DNA from: Streptomyces sp. NBC_00775
GTDB taxonomy: Bacteria > Actinomycetota > Actinomycetes > Streptomycetales > Streptomycetaceae
Direction: 5' to 3'
DNA: 64,000 nucleotides
Assembly: GCF_036347135.1 (NCBI RefSeq)
Contig: NZ_CP108938.1
Location: 6,944,001 to 7,008,000 of the forward strand
This document shows positions 57,412 through 64,000 of this stretch, piece after piece. Under the pieces are notes generated by a model. The model saw only the letters and a program-made list of their open reading frames with translations. It searched no databases and was not told where the DNA came from. Position 1 is the first letter of the stretch; each line of letters starts with the position of its first letter. The position numbers and the translations under genes were made by a program.

Positions 57412-58248
57412 CTACTGCTGCTCTTCGGTGATCACGTACTTGCGTAGCCGGGGCCGCCCTGTTTCACGGCGCTCGGTGCCGAGGTGCATCTGCTCAGCCG
57501 AGTGCGTCATTGCCTCATCGTCTGGGGAGCTCTTGGAGCCGGCAGAGGGTGTGTCGACGTTCTCTTTGCCGCTGCGGGCGATGCCCGAGGTCGTGGTGTC
57601 GTCGTAGTCGCTCTGTGTGGCGGTGGTGTTGACGTGCTCTTTGCCGCTGCGGGCGATGCCCGAGGTCGTGGTGTCGTCGTAGTCGCTCTGTGTGGCGGTG
57701 GTGTTGACGTGCTCTTTGCCGCTGCGGGCGATGCCCGAAGCCGTGGTGTCGTCGTAGTCGCTCTGTGTGGCGGTGGTGTTGACGTGCTCTTTGCCGCTGC
57801 GGGCGATGCCCGAAGCCGTGGTGTCGTCGTAGTCGAGCGCGGTGCCGTCACTGGTGGTGTCTGTGGAGGGCCGGGGGCTGGTGTGGGCCCAACCGCCACC
57901 GGGCTGGTTGGCCTGTTGCCAGGCTTCGTCCCAGGCGATGCCGTAGTGCTCGTACAAGCGGTGTTCCTCGTCCTCAGAGAGGTGGGCGCCAGCGTCGACG
58001 TCGACGTTGGGGGCGTCTTTGACCGTGTCCTTGGCATAGGGGACCTCGAGGTGGTCCTCGACCATGGTGGCTTCACAGATGGGGACGAAGGACTCACTGG
58101 TGCCGAACAGGCCGGTCTTGACGCTGACCCATTCCGGCTGGCCGGTGACCTCGTCGAGGAAGACATGCTTGGCGTCGCCGATCTTGTTCCCCTCGGCGTC
58201 GTGGACGGGATGGTCCAGCACGGCTGGAATCTGCTCTTGGGTGATCAT
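57412..58248 (-). CDS. PRC-barrel protein with repeats, DUF2382 truncated by in-frame stop
   Basis: The protein has 278 residues. The N-terminal PRC-barrel domain (ITQEQIPAVLDHPVHDAEGN, VFLDEVTGQPEWVSVKTGLF, SFVPICEATMVEDHLEVPYA) leads into a spacer with four 25-residue repeats DYDDTTASGIARSGKEHVNT-TATQS. The start of a DUF2382/YsnF domain follows (HLGTERRETGRPRLRKYVIT). A TAG then ends the frame. Directly beyond it the same frame still reads TAPVRHEEVRVERAPITDAN, the expected continuation of DUF2382. AGGAGTGCC precedes the ATG at 58248. Related proteins are stress-associated; this copy is probably impaired. Confidence 0.82.
   Translation of the reverse strand: MITQEQIPAVLDHPVHDAEGNKIGDAKHVFLDEVTGQPEWVSVKTGLFGTSESFVPICEATMVEDHLEVPYAKDTVKDAPNVDVDAGAHLSEDEEHRLYEHYGIAWDEAWQQANQPGGGWAHTSPRPSTDTTSDGTALDYDDTTASGIARSGKEHVNTTATQSDYDDTTASGIARSGKEHVNTTATQSDYDDTTTSGIARSGKEHVNTTATQSDYDDTTTSGIARSGKENVDTPSAGSKSSPDDEAMTHSAEQMHLGTERRETGRPRLRKYVITEEQQ
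57563..57837. repeat. Tandem 75-bp repeat, 3.6 copies
   Basis: Units begin at 57566, 57641, 57716 and 57791 with TTGCCGCTGCGGGCGATGCC. They are nearly identical (GAGGTC against GAAGCC in some), in frame in the PRC-barrel gene. Confidence 0.92.
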
Positions 58249-58577
58249 CTCGGCACTCCTGCTTCCCATGTGTTGATCGTTCGCGTAAGCGCAGAGCTGC
58301 ATGGAAACACCCTTTTATCTAATTATCGCCCTGATGGGGTGGGTGAGTCATCGTGAGCCAGGGCCGGATTGGAAGTGCGGGATGCCTGGTTTGGGGTTGC
58401 TCTACAGCGAGCAGTTTCCGGTCGCTCCCCAACCGCTTGAGTGACGGCGAGGCTGGGCGTGACCTGCGTCATGTCGGCGACGGGCGGGCAGCTCCTGGGC
58501 CGTCCCTGGGCCGTGCGAGGCCGCTCGGCAGCGACCGACGGCGACAACCAGTGACAGGTCGGCTACGAGCAGGGGCA
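58249..58577. other. Intergenic region between PRC-barrel gene and repeat C
   Basis: It holds the leftward PRC-barrel promoter and, from about 58530, sequence related to that left of repeat B (GACGGCGACAACCAGTGACA against GTGGCGACAGCCAGTAACC). No gene seen. Confidence 0.5.
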
Positions 58578-58652
58578 GTGAACGTCCAGGTCACGGGCCC
58601 CTGACCGAACGGGTTTCCTTCGAGGGGTAGCCGTCAGGCAAGATGGGGTGTA
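58578..58652. repeat. att-like direct repeat, copy C
   Basis: 44-base core at 58608-58651, one mismatch to copy B. It lies about 40 bases upstream of ettA. GTCAGGCAAGATGGGGTGT within it looks like part of the ettA promoter (possible -10 CAAGAT), so the site may be the native attB. Confidence 0.85.
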
Positions 58653-58691
58653 TCTGCCCACTCCCGATTTCAAGCGTCCGGACGGTTTCTC

Positions 58692-60356
58692 TTGGCTGAG
58701 TTCATTTACACCATGCGCAAGACGCGCAAGGCGCACGGCGACAAGGTGATCCTCGACGACGTCACCTTGAGCTTCCTCCCGGGTGCGAAGATCGGTGTGG
58801 TCGGGCCGAACGGTGCCGGTAAGTCCACCGTTCTGAAGATCATGGCGGGCCTTGAGCAGCCCTCCAACGGCGATGCCTTCCTGTCGCCCGGCTACAGCGT
58901 CGGCATGCTGCTCCAGGAGCCGCCGCTCGACGAGTCCAAGACCGTTCTGCAGAACGTCCAGGACGGCGCCGCCGAGATCATGGGCAAGCTGCACCGGTTC
59001 AACGAGGTCGCCGAGCTGATGGCGACCGACTACTCGGACGCGCTCATGGACGAGATGGGCAAGCTCCAGGAGGACCTGGACCACGCCAACGCGTGGGACC
59101 TGGACACCCAGCTGGAGCAGGCCATGGACGCCCTGGGCTGCCCGCCCGGCGACTGGCCCGTCACCAACCTCTCCGGTGGTGAGCGTCGCCGCGTCGCGCT
59201 GTGCAAGCTCTTGCTTGAGGCTCCTGACCTGCTGCTTCTCGACGAGCCCACCAACCACCTGGACGCCGAGTCCGTGCAGTGGCTGGAACAGCACCTCGCG
59301 AAGTACCCCGGCACCGTCGTCGCCGTCACCCACGACCGGTACTTCCTCGACAACGTCGCCGAGTGGATTCTTGAGCTCGACCGCGGCCGCGCGCACCCTT
59401 ACGAGGGCAACTACTCCACGTACCTCGACAAGAAGGCCTCCCGCCTCAAGGTCGAGGGGCAGAAGGACGCCAAGCGCGCCAAGCGGCTCAAGGAAGAGCT
59501 GGAGTGGGTTCGCTCCAACGCCAAGGGGCGTCAGGCCAAGTCCAAGGCGCGTCTGTCGCGCTACGAGGAGATGGCCGCCGAGGCGGACAAGATGCGGAAG
59601 CTGGACTTCGAGGAGATCCAGATCCCGCCGGGCCCGCGCCTGGGCTCCATCGTGGTCGAGGTCAACAACCTCTCCAAGGCCTTCGGCGAGAAGGTCCTCA
59701 TCGACGATCTCTCCTTCACGCTGCCGCGCAACGGCATCGTCGGGGTCATCGGGCCCAACGGCGCCGGCAAGACCACGCTCTTCAAGATGATCCAGGGTCT
59801 GGAGACCCCGGACTCCGGCTCGATCAAGGTCGGCGAGACCGTCAAGATCTCGTACGTCGACCAGAGCCGCGAGAACATCGACCCGAAGAAGTCCCTGTGG
59901 GCCGTCGTCAGCGATGAGCTGGACTACATCAATGTGGGCCAGGTCGAGATGCCGTCGCGTGCGTATGTCTCCGCCTTCGGGTTCAAGGGCCCGGACCAGC
60001 AGAAGCCGGCCGGCGTCCTCTCCGGTGGTGAGCGCAACCGCCTCAACCTGGCGCTGACCCTCAAGCAGGGCGGCAACCTGCTGCTCCTCGACGAGCCGAC
60101 CAACGACCTCGACGTCGAGACGCTGGGCTCCCTGGAGAACGCGCTCCTGGAGTTCCCGGGTGCGGCCGTGGTCGTCTCCCACGACCGCTGGTTCCTGGAC
60201 CGAGTGGCGACGCACATCCTCGCGTACGAGGGCAACTCCAAGTGGTTCTGGTTCGAGGGCAACTTCGACTCGTACGAGAAGAACAAGGTCGAGCGGCTCG
60301 GCCCGGACGCGGCTCGCCCGCACCGTGCCACCTACAAGAAGCTGACCCGGGGCTGA
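58692..60356 (+). CDS. ettA: Energy-dependent translational throttle protein EttA (ABC-F)
   Basis: The 554-residue protein has two ABC ATPase domains: Walker A GPNGAGKST near residue 37 with LSGGERRR and LLLLDEPTNHLD, then GPNGAGKTT near 355 with LSGGERNR and LLLLDEPTNDLD. The charged P-site tRNA-interaction linker (EGQKDAKRAKRLKEELEWVR) lies between. No membrane domain. EttA binds the ribosomal E site and gates the first elongation steps according to ATP/ADP ratio. TTG start at 58692 with no obvious ribosome binding site; the protein begins AEFIYTMRKTRKAHGDK as in other actinobacteria. Confidence 0.95.
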   Translation: MAEFIYTMRKTRKAHGDKVILDDVTLSFLPGAKIGVVGPNGAGKSTVLKIMAGLEQPSNGDAFLSPGYSVGMLLQEPPLDESKTVLQNVQDGAAEIMGKLHRFNEVAELMATDYSDALMDEMGKLQEDLDHANAWDLDTQLEQAMDALGCPPGDWPVTNLSGGERRRVALCKLLLEAPDLLLLDEPTNHLDAESVQWLEQHLAKYPGTVVAVTHDRYFLDNVAEWILELDRGRAHPYEGNYSTYLDKKASRLKVEGQKDAKRAKRLKEELEWVRSNAKGRQAKSKARLSRYEEMAAEADKMRKLDFEEIQIPPGPRLGSIVVEVNNLSKAFGEKVLIDDLSFTLPRNGIVGVIGPNGAGKTTLFKMIQGLETPDSGSIKVGETVKISYVDQSRENIDPKKSLWAVVSDELDYINVGQVEMPSRAYVSAFGFKGPDQQKPAGVLSGGERNRLNLALTLKQGGNLLLLDEPTNDLDVETLGSLENALLEFPGAAVVVSHDRWFLDRVATHILAYEGNSKWFWFEGNFDSYEKNKVERLGPDAARPHRATYKKLTRG

Positions 60357-60362
60357 TCGACC

Positions 60363-60794
60363 TTGCGGCACATCTACCGCTGCCCGCTGCGCTGGGCGGA
60401 CATGGACGCGTACGGCCACATCAACAACGTGGTGTTCCTCCGCTATCTGGAGGAGGCGCGCATCGATTTCCTGTTCCGCCCGGAGAAGGACTTCAAGCAG
60501 GGGTCTGTGGTGGCGCGCCACGAGATCGACTACAAGAGGCAGCTGGTCCACCGGCACACGCCGGTGGACATCGAGCTGTGGGTCACGGAGATCAGGGCGG
60601 CGGCGTTCACGATCACGTACGAGGTCAAGGACCCGGCCGCGCCTGACGCCAAGGAAGTGGTCTACGTCCGGGCCTCGACGGTGATAGTGCCGTTCGACTT
60701 CGAGACCCAGCGCCCGCGCCGTATCACCTCCGAGGAACGGGAGTTCCTGGAGGAGTACCGGGACGACAAGGCCGAAGAGGCCGTCGCGGCATGA
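60363..60794 (+). CDS. Acyl-CoA thioesterase, hotdog (4HBT) fold
   Basis: The 143-residue protein has the 4HBT signature RWADMDAYGHINNVVFLRYL, with the catalytic Asp in place, followed by VVARHEIDYKRQLVHRHTPV and FTITYEVKD. It hydrolyses acyl-CoA thioesters; chain specificity is unknown. TTG start six bases after the ettA stop. It overlaps the following gene by four bases, so ettA, this gene and the next likely share a transcript. Confidence 0.88.
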   Translation: MRHIYRCPLRWADMDAYGHINNVVFLRYLEEARIDFLFRPEKDFKQGSVVARHEIDYKRQLVHRHTPVDIELWVTEIRAAAFTITYEVKDPAAPDAKEVVYVRASTVIVPFDFETQRPRRITSEEREFLEEYRDDKAEEAVAA

Positions 60795-61492
60795 CCGTTC
60801 TGCACCTCGCCGACGGAGGGGAGGCGGCGGATCTCGCCGCCTTCCTCTCCCGGCTGATCCACTACGACCGCGCGGCAGCCGTGCGCCTCCAGGCGCACGG
60901 CAAGGCGCTCGCGGTCTTCGGGCGCCCGCCGTCCTTCGAGGTGCTCGCCATCCGTACGGCGCGCCTCGCCAAGCCGTACGAGAATGGGCTCGACGTCAGC
61001 CTCGACGTGACCGTGTCCGCCGGTGAACTCCTGGAGTCCGTCGACGAGTCGGCGGCCACCGCCGCCGTCCCGGCCGCCGTCACCGGGCCGCCGTGGGCCG
61101 GAGTGCTGCCGCCGCGCGGGGGCTGGCAGCCGGAGCCGGGGCTGCCCGCGCCGGACGCGGTACGCGCGATGGTCGCCGCCGCGGTCGCCGAATTCCGGTC
61201 CCGTACACAGGAGTTGGCACCCGAGGCCCGTACCCGTGCCGAACTCGACCGGATCGGACGGGAGATCTGGTCCCGGCCGATCGGCGACACCGGGCTTCCG
61301 GTGCGGGCCGCGCACGCGGCACAGTCGCTGGGATTCCTGCGCACCACGAGCGAGGCCGCACGCCAGGACGCCCCCGGCGAGAGCCCGTTGGGGCTGTTCT
61401 CGTCGGGGGCGTGGCTCCGGCTGCGGACGCCGTACGGGTCGATCGCCTTGCGCCGGGCCGGACTTGGGGCGCTGGACGTCAGCGTGCGCTGA
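60791..61492 (+). CDS. Conserved actinobacterial hypothetical protein
   Basis: The 233-residue cytoplasmic protein contains AAFLSRLIHYDRAAAVRLQAHG, LAVFGRPPSFEVLAIRTARL, RTRAELDRIGREIWSRPI and AAHAAQSLGFL. No known motif. Conserved synteny behind ettA and a thioesterase is familiar in Streptomyces. The start is fixed by the ATGA overlap. Confidence 0.75.
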   Translation: MTVLHLADGGEAADLAAFLSRLIHYDRAAAVRLQAHGKALAVFGRPPSFEVLAIRTARLAKPYENGLDVSLDVTVSAGELLESVDESAATAAVPAAVTGPPWAGVLPPRGGWQPEPGLPAPDAVRAMVAAAVAEFRSRTQELAPEARTRAELDRIGREIWSRPIGDTGLPVRAAHAAQSLGFLRTTSEAARQDAPGESPLGLFSSGAWLRLRTPYGSIALRRAGLGALDVSVR

Positions 61493-61540
61493 ACCCGGCT
61501 CAATACCCCGGATCGACGGCTGTTCGGTTACGGCGGTCGA

Positions 61541-62512
61541 TCACCCGTGATCGCTGTCGTCCGGCCATACGCCGATGTGGTCCGGCTCCAGTTCCAGCGC
61601 CACGCGGTCCCGCATGCCCAGGGCCTCGGTGTACTCGGCGGGGAGCTGGAGGCGGCCCGCGCGGTCGAGCATCGCGTACTCGCGGGCCACCACCGCCTCC
61701 TGACCGGTGGCCGCGTCGACCTCGGTGCGGCGCAGGACCTCCGTGGAGGTACGGCCGTCGCGGATGGCGACCGTGCGGCGGACCTCGCCGGCGACCGCCT
61801 GGTCGTGGGTGACGATCACGATGGTGGTGCCGAGGTGTTCGTTCGCGGTGCGGAAGGCGGCGAAGATCTGCTCGGCGGTGTGGGAGTCGAGTTCGCCGGT
61901 GGGTTCGTCGGCGAGCAGGACGGCGGGGGCGTTGGCCAGGGCCACCGCGATGGCGACGCGTTGTTGCTGGCCGCCCGACATCTGGTGCGGGCGGCGGCCC
62001 CGGCAGTCGGCGATGTCCAGCAACTCCAGGAGTTCCAGGGCGCGTTCGGCCTGAGCGCGGTGGGAACGGCGGCCCTTGCGGGCGGTGCCGGACAGCTGCA
62101 TCGGGAGGGCCACGTTCTGGGCCGCTGTCAGGTAGGGCAGGAGGTTGCGGGACGTCTGCTGCCAGACGAAGCCGACGACCTCGCGGCGGTAGCTCAGCCG
62201 GTCCTTCGCGCCCATCGTGAGCAGGTCGCGGCCGGCCACCTTGGCCGCGCCCGCGGTGGGGGTGTCCAGTCCGGCCAGGATGTTCATCAGCGTCGACTTA
62301 CCGCTGCCCGACGCACCCACCAGCGCCATCAACTCGCCCTCGCGGACCAGCAGATCGAGGCCCTGGAGCGCCTGGACCTCCACACCGTCCGTGGAGAAGA
62401 TCCGCACCAGACGGTCACAGGTGATCAGGGCGTCGTGGCCGTAGGCGGGGCGGTCCCGGCGGGCCGCGGCGCGGTGTGCGAGGTCGGCGAAGGTGGGGTC
62501 GGTGGTGGTCAT
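61541..62512 (-). CDS. ABC transporter ATP-binding protein, MacB/LolD type, with AbrB-like tail
   Basis: The 323-residue protein has Walker A LVGASGSGKSTLMNILAGLD, Q-loop FVWQQTSRNL, signature MSGGQQQRVAIAVALAN, Walker B VLLADEPTGELD and H-loop VTHD. After the ATPase an extra ~50-residue segment (YAMLDRAGRLQLPAEYTEAL, GMRDRVALELEPDHIGVWP) looks like a SpoVT/AbrB-type swapped-hairpin strand set, unusual for this family. AGGAG precedes the ATG at 62512. It pairs with the FtsX-like permease encoded immediately upstream, forming a mechanotransmission exporter. Confidence 0.88.
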   Translation of the reverse strand: MTTTDPTFADLAHRAAARRDRPAYGHDALITCDRLVRIFSTDGVEVQALQGLDLLVREGELMALVGASGSGKSTLMNILAGLDTPTAGAAKVAGRDLLTMGAKDRLSYRREVVGFVWQQTSRNLLPYLTAAQNVALPMQLSGTARKGRRSHRAQAERALELLELLDIADCRGRRPHQMSGGQQQRVAIAVALANAPAVLLADEPTGELDSHTAEQIFAAFRTANEHLGTTIVIVTHDQAVAGEVRRTVAIRDGRTSTEVLRRTEVDAATGQEAVVAREYAMLDRAGRLQLPAEYTEALGMRDRVALELEPDHIGVWPDDSDHG

Positions 62513-62591
62513 GGGCGACTCCTGGTGGCGCTCGTAGCGCTCGTCGAAGGGGTGCGCGGTGTAGCACTTGGCTTGGCTGCGAGGGCGCCGC

Positions 62592-64000
62592 TCATCGTGC
62601 GTCCCCCGCCCGCAGTTCCCGTACCGACCCCCTTCTCCCCGTCCACCACGCCTGTGCCGCCGCGATGCCCGTCGCGAGGGCGAGGACGGTCAGGGACGGG
62701 AGGAGCAAGGAGAGGGTGTCCGTGCGGAGCCGGGCGCTTCCCGGCGTGGAGTCGTGGGTGGCGAGGGCGATGGCCGTCAGGTCGATGCCGGGGGAGAGCA
62801 GACGGATGGCCGCCCAGCCCGTGAGCGCGCCGCCCGCCGCCGCGAGCAGGGCCTGGGGCAGGGCCTCCAGGACGAGGAGGCGGCGGCCCTGGGCGCGGGT
62901 GAGACCCATGGTGCGGAGGCGGGCGAGGAGCGCGGCGCGCTCGGGGGCGGCGCGTATGAGGGAGAGCAGCAGGGCGAGTACGGCGTACCCGGCGCCCGCC
63001 GCGACCGCCGCCGTGTAGATCCGCTCGGCGCCGGACTGCAAGGGCGAGTCGACGTACCGCGCCCGCTCCTCCGCCCGCAGCCGTACGGTCACGCCCGCAC
63101 CGGACGCCTTGCGCAGGGCGGCCCCGTCGAGGTGGTCGCCGGTCACGAACAGCGCGGTCGGGCGCGCGGCGCGGGTCCCGAGTCCGGCCCGGTCCACGAC
63201 CAGGAAGTCCATGTCGGAGACGGCCGGGGTCAACTCCCGTACGAGAGCGATCCGCACGGTGACCCGGCTGCCGTCCTCCATCCGCACGGCGAACGGCCGC
63301 GTGCCGTAGCGGTCGGCGACGGCGGGAGAGGCGAGGGCGGGGAGGGGCGCGGCCCCGGAACCCTGCCCCGACCCCCGTGACCTCAGCTCCCCGGCCGGGA
63401 ATCCCCCGAGCCCCGCTCCCCGGGCCAGCCGCGCGTACGCGTCCGGATCCACGCCCGCCACCGGGACCGTCTCCTCCTCCGTGCCCGAGCCCTCGCCCAG
63501 CCGCGCCTGGTAGGCGATGCTCACCGGCGTGACCACGCGCGCGCCCGGAGTCCGGCGGAGCCGGTCGGCCAGGGTGGAGGGCAGGGCGTGGGTCGCCTCG
63601 ACGCGGGCGTCCGCGCCGGTGGTCAGGAGGGCCGCGCGGTCGCGGGCGTCGTGGACGCCCGCGAGGACCGAACCGCCGAAGGCGGCGGTGGTGAGGGCGG
63701 TGAGGAGGGCCAGGAGGGGCAGGACCGTGGAGGTGGAGGTACGGCCGGCGCGGGCCAGCGAGAGAGGGGCGACCGCGCCGCGCAGCCGCCCGGCGGTCCG
63801 GGACAGCCGGCGCAGCGGCAGCGGGTAGAGCCGGACCAGCACCAGGGCCGCGATGACACCCACCAACACCGGTGCCAGCGCGACCAGTTGGTCACCGGAG
63901 GCGGAGCCCGACGCATCGGACGCCCCCCGGCGCCGCAGCGCCACGACCGCCGCCGACGCCAGCACCAGCAGCGTGAGCTCCGCGACCGTACGGCGCCGTG
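62592..64000 (-). CDS. FtsX-like ABC transporter permease, 5' end outside window
   Basis: The C-terminal ~470 residues are present; the frame is open to the window edge (a GTG at 63965 is internal, with TVAELTLLVLASAAV continuing in frame before it). Helices include LVALAPVLVGVIAALVLVRL, VLPLLALLTALTTAAFGGSVL, AGYAVLALLLSLIRA and LLLPSLTVLALATGIAAAQAWW. A large extracytoplasmic domain lies between. The final FtsX block (RLRTMGLTRAQGRRLLVLEAL) contacts the ATPase. Substrate unknown: lipids, peptides or an envelope signal. Confidence 0.85.
   Translation of the reverse strand, partial: RRRTVAELTLLVLASAAVVALRRRGASDASGSASGDQLVALAPVLVGVIAALVLVRLYPLPLRRLSRTAGRLRGAVAPLSLARAGRTSTSTVLPLLALLTALTTAAFGGSVLAGVHDARDRAALLTTGADARVEATHALPSTLADRLRRTPGARVVTPVSIAYQARLGEGSGTEEETVPVAGVDPDAYARLARGAGLGGFPAGELRSRGSGQGSGAAPLPALASPAVADRYGTRPFAVRMEDGSRVTVRIALVRELTPAVSDMDFLVVDRAGLGTRAARPTALFVTGDHLDGAALRKASGAGVTVRLRAEERARYVDSPLQSGAERIYTAAVAAGAGYAVLALLLSLIRAAPERAALLARLRTMGLTRAQGRRLLVLEALPQALLAAAGGALTGWAAIRLLSPGIDLTAIALATHDSTPGSARLRTDTLSLLLPSLTVLALATGIAAAQAWWTGRRGSVRELRAGDAR

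Larger units (their letters stand above)
45176..58651. mobile_element. AICE (actinomycete integrative and conjugative element), pSAM2-like
   Basis: About 13.5 kb bounded by the 44-bp repeats B and C. It contains the AICE set in the usual order: tyrosine integrase, excisionase, RepSA-type rolling-circle initiator, small Spd spread proteins, FtsK-like TraB, a divergent regulator and a Pif-like Nudix gene. The distal part holds cargo (HD protein, nuclease/RelA-SpoT pair) and two palindromes. Boundaries are inferred from the repeats. A tRNA-Val 3'-half at 57110-57156 and the PRC-barrel gene could instead be older chromosomal or scar sequence. Confidence 0.82.

Noticed and set aside
57484..58356. 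290-residue repetitive + strand frame (Val/Gly-rich)
   Set aside because: It is the antisense of the PRC-barrel gene and its 75-bp repeats; no start signal.

Overview
The window is Streptomyces chromosome. It shows very high G+C, GTG and TTG starts, short ATGA/GTGA/TGATG gene couplings, rodlins and chaplins, a melC tyrosinase pair and an actinomycete integrative and conjugative element (AICE). The gene order around the rodlins, chaplins, tyrosinase and ssbB resembles what I remember of the S. coelicolor SCO2683-SCO2720 region; this was not checked by alignment.

Positions 1-7,030 hold the end of a VWA/DUF3520 protein, a long-chain acyl-CoA ligase, three rodlin genes with an LCP cell-wall gene among them, a short chaplin and a long wall-anchored chaplin. 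Positions 7,100-22,050 are a surface-polysaccharide region. An FAD oxidoreductase and an ATP-grasp ligase form a pair, a secreted GH26 glycosidase lies beside them, and nine leftward, mostly overlapping genes follow (DUF3344 protein, two glycosyltransferases, polyprenyl glycosylphosphotransferase, Wzy-like polymerase, MurJ/Wzx-like flippase, polysaccharide deacetylase, Wzz-like protein, FemAB/GNAT-like transferase). Positions 22,360-28,290 return to surface proteins: three more chaplins, three small secreted proteins, DUF5949, a VKOR-family protein and melC1-melC2. Much of the first 28 kb therefore looks like an aerial-hypha and spore-surface locus.

Positions 28,480-41,500 are mostly housekeeping or developmental: DUF2087 regulator, D-2-hydroxyacid dehydrogenase, a His/Met-rich membrane protein next to YcnI, a NiCoT transporter behind a cobalamin riboswitch, an ArsR-type regulator, a thioester (TQXA) LAETG surface protein, ssbB, a two-gene dynamin-like operon (dynA-dynB), tRNA-Arg(UCU) and DUF1876.

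Positions 41,480-58,650 are accessory. Three related repeats (about 41,484, 45,146 and 58,578) divide it into a 3.7-kb module (IS630 remnant, ferredoxin, ferredoxin reductase, cytochrome P450) and a 13.5-kb pSAM2-like AICE (int, xis, repSA, spd genes, traB, regulator, Pif-like Nudix). The AICE distal end carries an HD protein, two large palindromes, and an A+T-richer two-gene operon: a RelA/SpoT-type nucleotidyltransferase followed by a PD-(D/E)XK-like nuclease. That pair is the best candidate for an undescribed defence or toxin system. It is followed by a tRNA-Val 3'-half scar and a PRC-barrel gene cut short by an in-frame TAG.

Positions 58,690-64,000 are core again: ettA, a hotdog thioesterase, a hypothetical protein and a MacB/FtsX-type ABC exporter whose permease runs off the window.
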